DNA from: Spirosoma fluviale
GTDB lineage: Bacteria > Bacteroidota > Bacteroidia > Cytophagales > Spirosomataceae
Length of the DNA stretch: 6,193 nucleotides
Direction: 5' to 3'
Assembly (NCBI GenBank): GCA_945906915.1
Contig: CAMDSI010000128.1
Location: forward strand, 1-6,193
This document shows positions 5,298 to 6,193 of the stretch, piece after piece (position 1 is the first letter of the stretch; each line of letters starts with the position of its first letter). The position numbers were made by a program, and so were the translations under genes. The notes beneath the pieces are model-generated. The model made no database searches. It saw only the letters and a list, made by a program, of their open reading frames with translations, and was not told where the DNA came from.

Positions 5298-6193
5298 ATG
5301 GCCATTATCAAATCATTTAGTCCTACTAAGCAGTTAGAATGGGTCGACTTAACAGCACCTACTCACCAGGAGTTGCTTGCAATAAGTCAAGAATATTCTC
5401 TTAATAAGGTTGCTATTTCTGCCTGTTTACAAGCAGATCACCTACCTAAGCACGAGGATATCGATGGCACTCATTTTATTATTTCACGGATGCTAGTACA
5501 GCATCCGAAAAACCAACCGATTTCGATACAATCTATCTCGACAAAAATTGCCTTTTTCTACCGTCCCGGTTTGTTGGTGACGGTGCATCGTGTGCCTCAC
5601 CATTTTATGGAGGAAGTTAAATTGAAGTTTTTTGATACTGGTGTTTTTAACCACGCGGAAACGTTTGTTGCGAAGATGCTTTGGCATACATTACATTCCT
5701 TTGATGCTCCCGCTGTGCATTTATCAGACGAATTAGATGAGTACGAGAGTAAAGTTTTTTCCCAAAATTTAACGCCAGTCATGCTCTCTGATTTATACCA
5801 AATTAAGCGAAAGTCAGTGATCAGTAAAAAACTACTACTTTTTAGCCAGGAAGCGGTTAACTCGATTAAGATTGCCGCTAAAAACGCAGAATTACTTCAA
5901 GACACGAAGGACTTACATCTTAAGCTATTGAATATCTACGACCAAATTCACGAGGATGTTTCCAACTTAGTGAATTTTTATCTTTCTATTTCAGCGCAAA
6001 AAACCAATGACGTTATCAAAGTTCTCACCATATTTTCAGTCTTCTTTATGCCACTCACCTTTTTGGCTGGAATTTATGGTATGAACTTTGATTATATGCC
6101 GGAGCTGCGTTCAAAGTGGGGATACCCCACGTTAATCCTGGCAATGGTGCTCATCAGTGTATTTATTTTTACCTGGTTCCGTCGCAAAAAATG
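5298..6193 (+). CDS. corA: CorA-type magnesium/cobalt transporter (3' end at or just beyond the window edge)
   Basis: The frame runs from ATG 5298, with an in-frame TGA shortly upstream, for 298 codons and stops at the window edge. CorA proteins are homopentameric inner-membrane channels that import Mg2+ and some Co2+ or Ni2+. The N-terminal part is a soluble alpha/beta domain (about residues 1-150). It is followed by long helices (about 150-240), including the KNAELLQDTKDLHLKLLNIY stretch that forms the stalk. The first membrane helix (about 243-260, V-L-T-I-F-S-V-F-F-M-P-L-T-F-L-A) ends in the YGMNF signature, with the invariant GMN at 261-263. The periplasmic loop has M-P-E-L and W-G-Y-P. 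The second membrane helix is about 277-292, then a basic FRRKK tail. The last two bases (TG) begin a codon that could be Trp, Cys or the stop TGA; CorA relatives often end with basic residues plus Trp, so only a few codons are probably missing. It may be cotranscribed with the acidic protein gene. Confidence 0.93.
   Translation, partial: MAIIKSFSPTKQLEWVDLTAPTHQELLAISQEYSLNKVAISACLQADHLPKHEDIDGTHFIISRMLVQHPKNQPISIQSISTKIAFFYRPGLLVTVHRVPHHFMEEVKLKFFDTGVFNHAETFVAKMLWHTLHSFDAPAVHLSDELDEYESKVFSQNLTPVMLSDLYQIKRKSVISKKLLLFSQEAVNSIKIAAKNAELLQDTKDLHLKLLNIYDQIHEDVSNLVNFYLSISAQKTNDVIKVLTIFSVFFMPLTFLAGIYGMNFDYMPELRSKWGYPTLILAMVLISVFIFTWFRRKK

Noticed and set aside
5493..5782. Minus-strand open frames inside corA
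   Set aside because: Antisense shadows of the conserved corA coding frame.

Overview
The window reads as ordinary chromosomal DNA from a Bacteroidota bacterium, probably of the Cytophagales or a related order. Three things point there. The first gene is the C-terminal part of a Met-zincin (DUF4953) metalloprotease, a family typical of this phylum. Two genes are preceded by the Bacteroidota-type -7 element TAnnTTTG. Start codons lack strong Shine-Dalgarno sequences and instead have A/T-rich leaders. The order-level placement is inference only.

Layout: 1-873 (+) is the 3' end of the Met-zincin protease gene. 965-2167 (+) is fabV, a complete FabV/TER-type enoyl reductase, preceded by a good -7 element at 936-943. 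2168-2368 is an AT-rich spacer with a weak hairpin, an imperfect inverted repeat and a strong bidirectional terminator. 2369-3280 (-) is a LysR-type regulator, divergent from a DUF4386 membrane protein gene (3427-4101, +). Their shared 146-bp spacer holds a T-N11-A dyad and a 12-bp palindrome. The DUF4386 gene converges with, and overlaps by 63 bp, a secreted glycerophosphodiester phosphodiesterase gene (4039-4812, -). That gene has a perfect 8-bp inverted repeat six bases upstream of its start codon. 4987-5232 (+) is an unrecognised, very acidic 81-residue protein with its own TAnnTTTG element. 5298 to the window end (+) is a CorA-type Mg2+/Co2+ transporter, cut at or just before its last codons.

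The genes do not form one pathway. fabV serves fatty-acid or acyl-CoA reduction, the GDPD releases glycerol phosphate from glycerophosphodiesters, CorA imports divalent cations, and the LysR/DUF4386 pair looks like a regulator and possible target. I see no mobile element, CRISPR array, tRNA, rRNA, phage gene or defence system. No new multi-gene system is evident. The items most worth a second look are the acidic orphan protein, the hairpin before the GDPD start, the operator-like sites between LysR and DUF4386, and a possible short transcript ending at the 2339-2370 terminator. Four longer readings that begin at TTG codons were shortened to downstream ATGs, because promoter elements, a signal peptide or family boundaries support the shorter starts.
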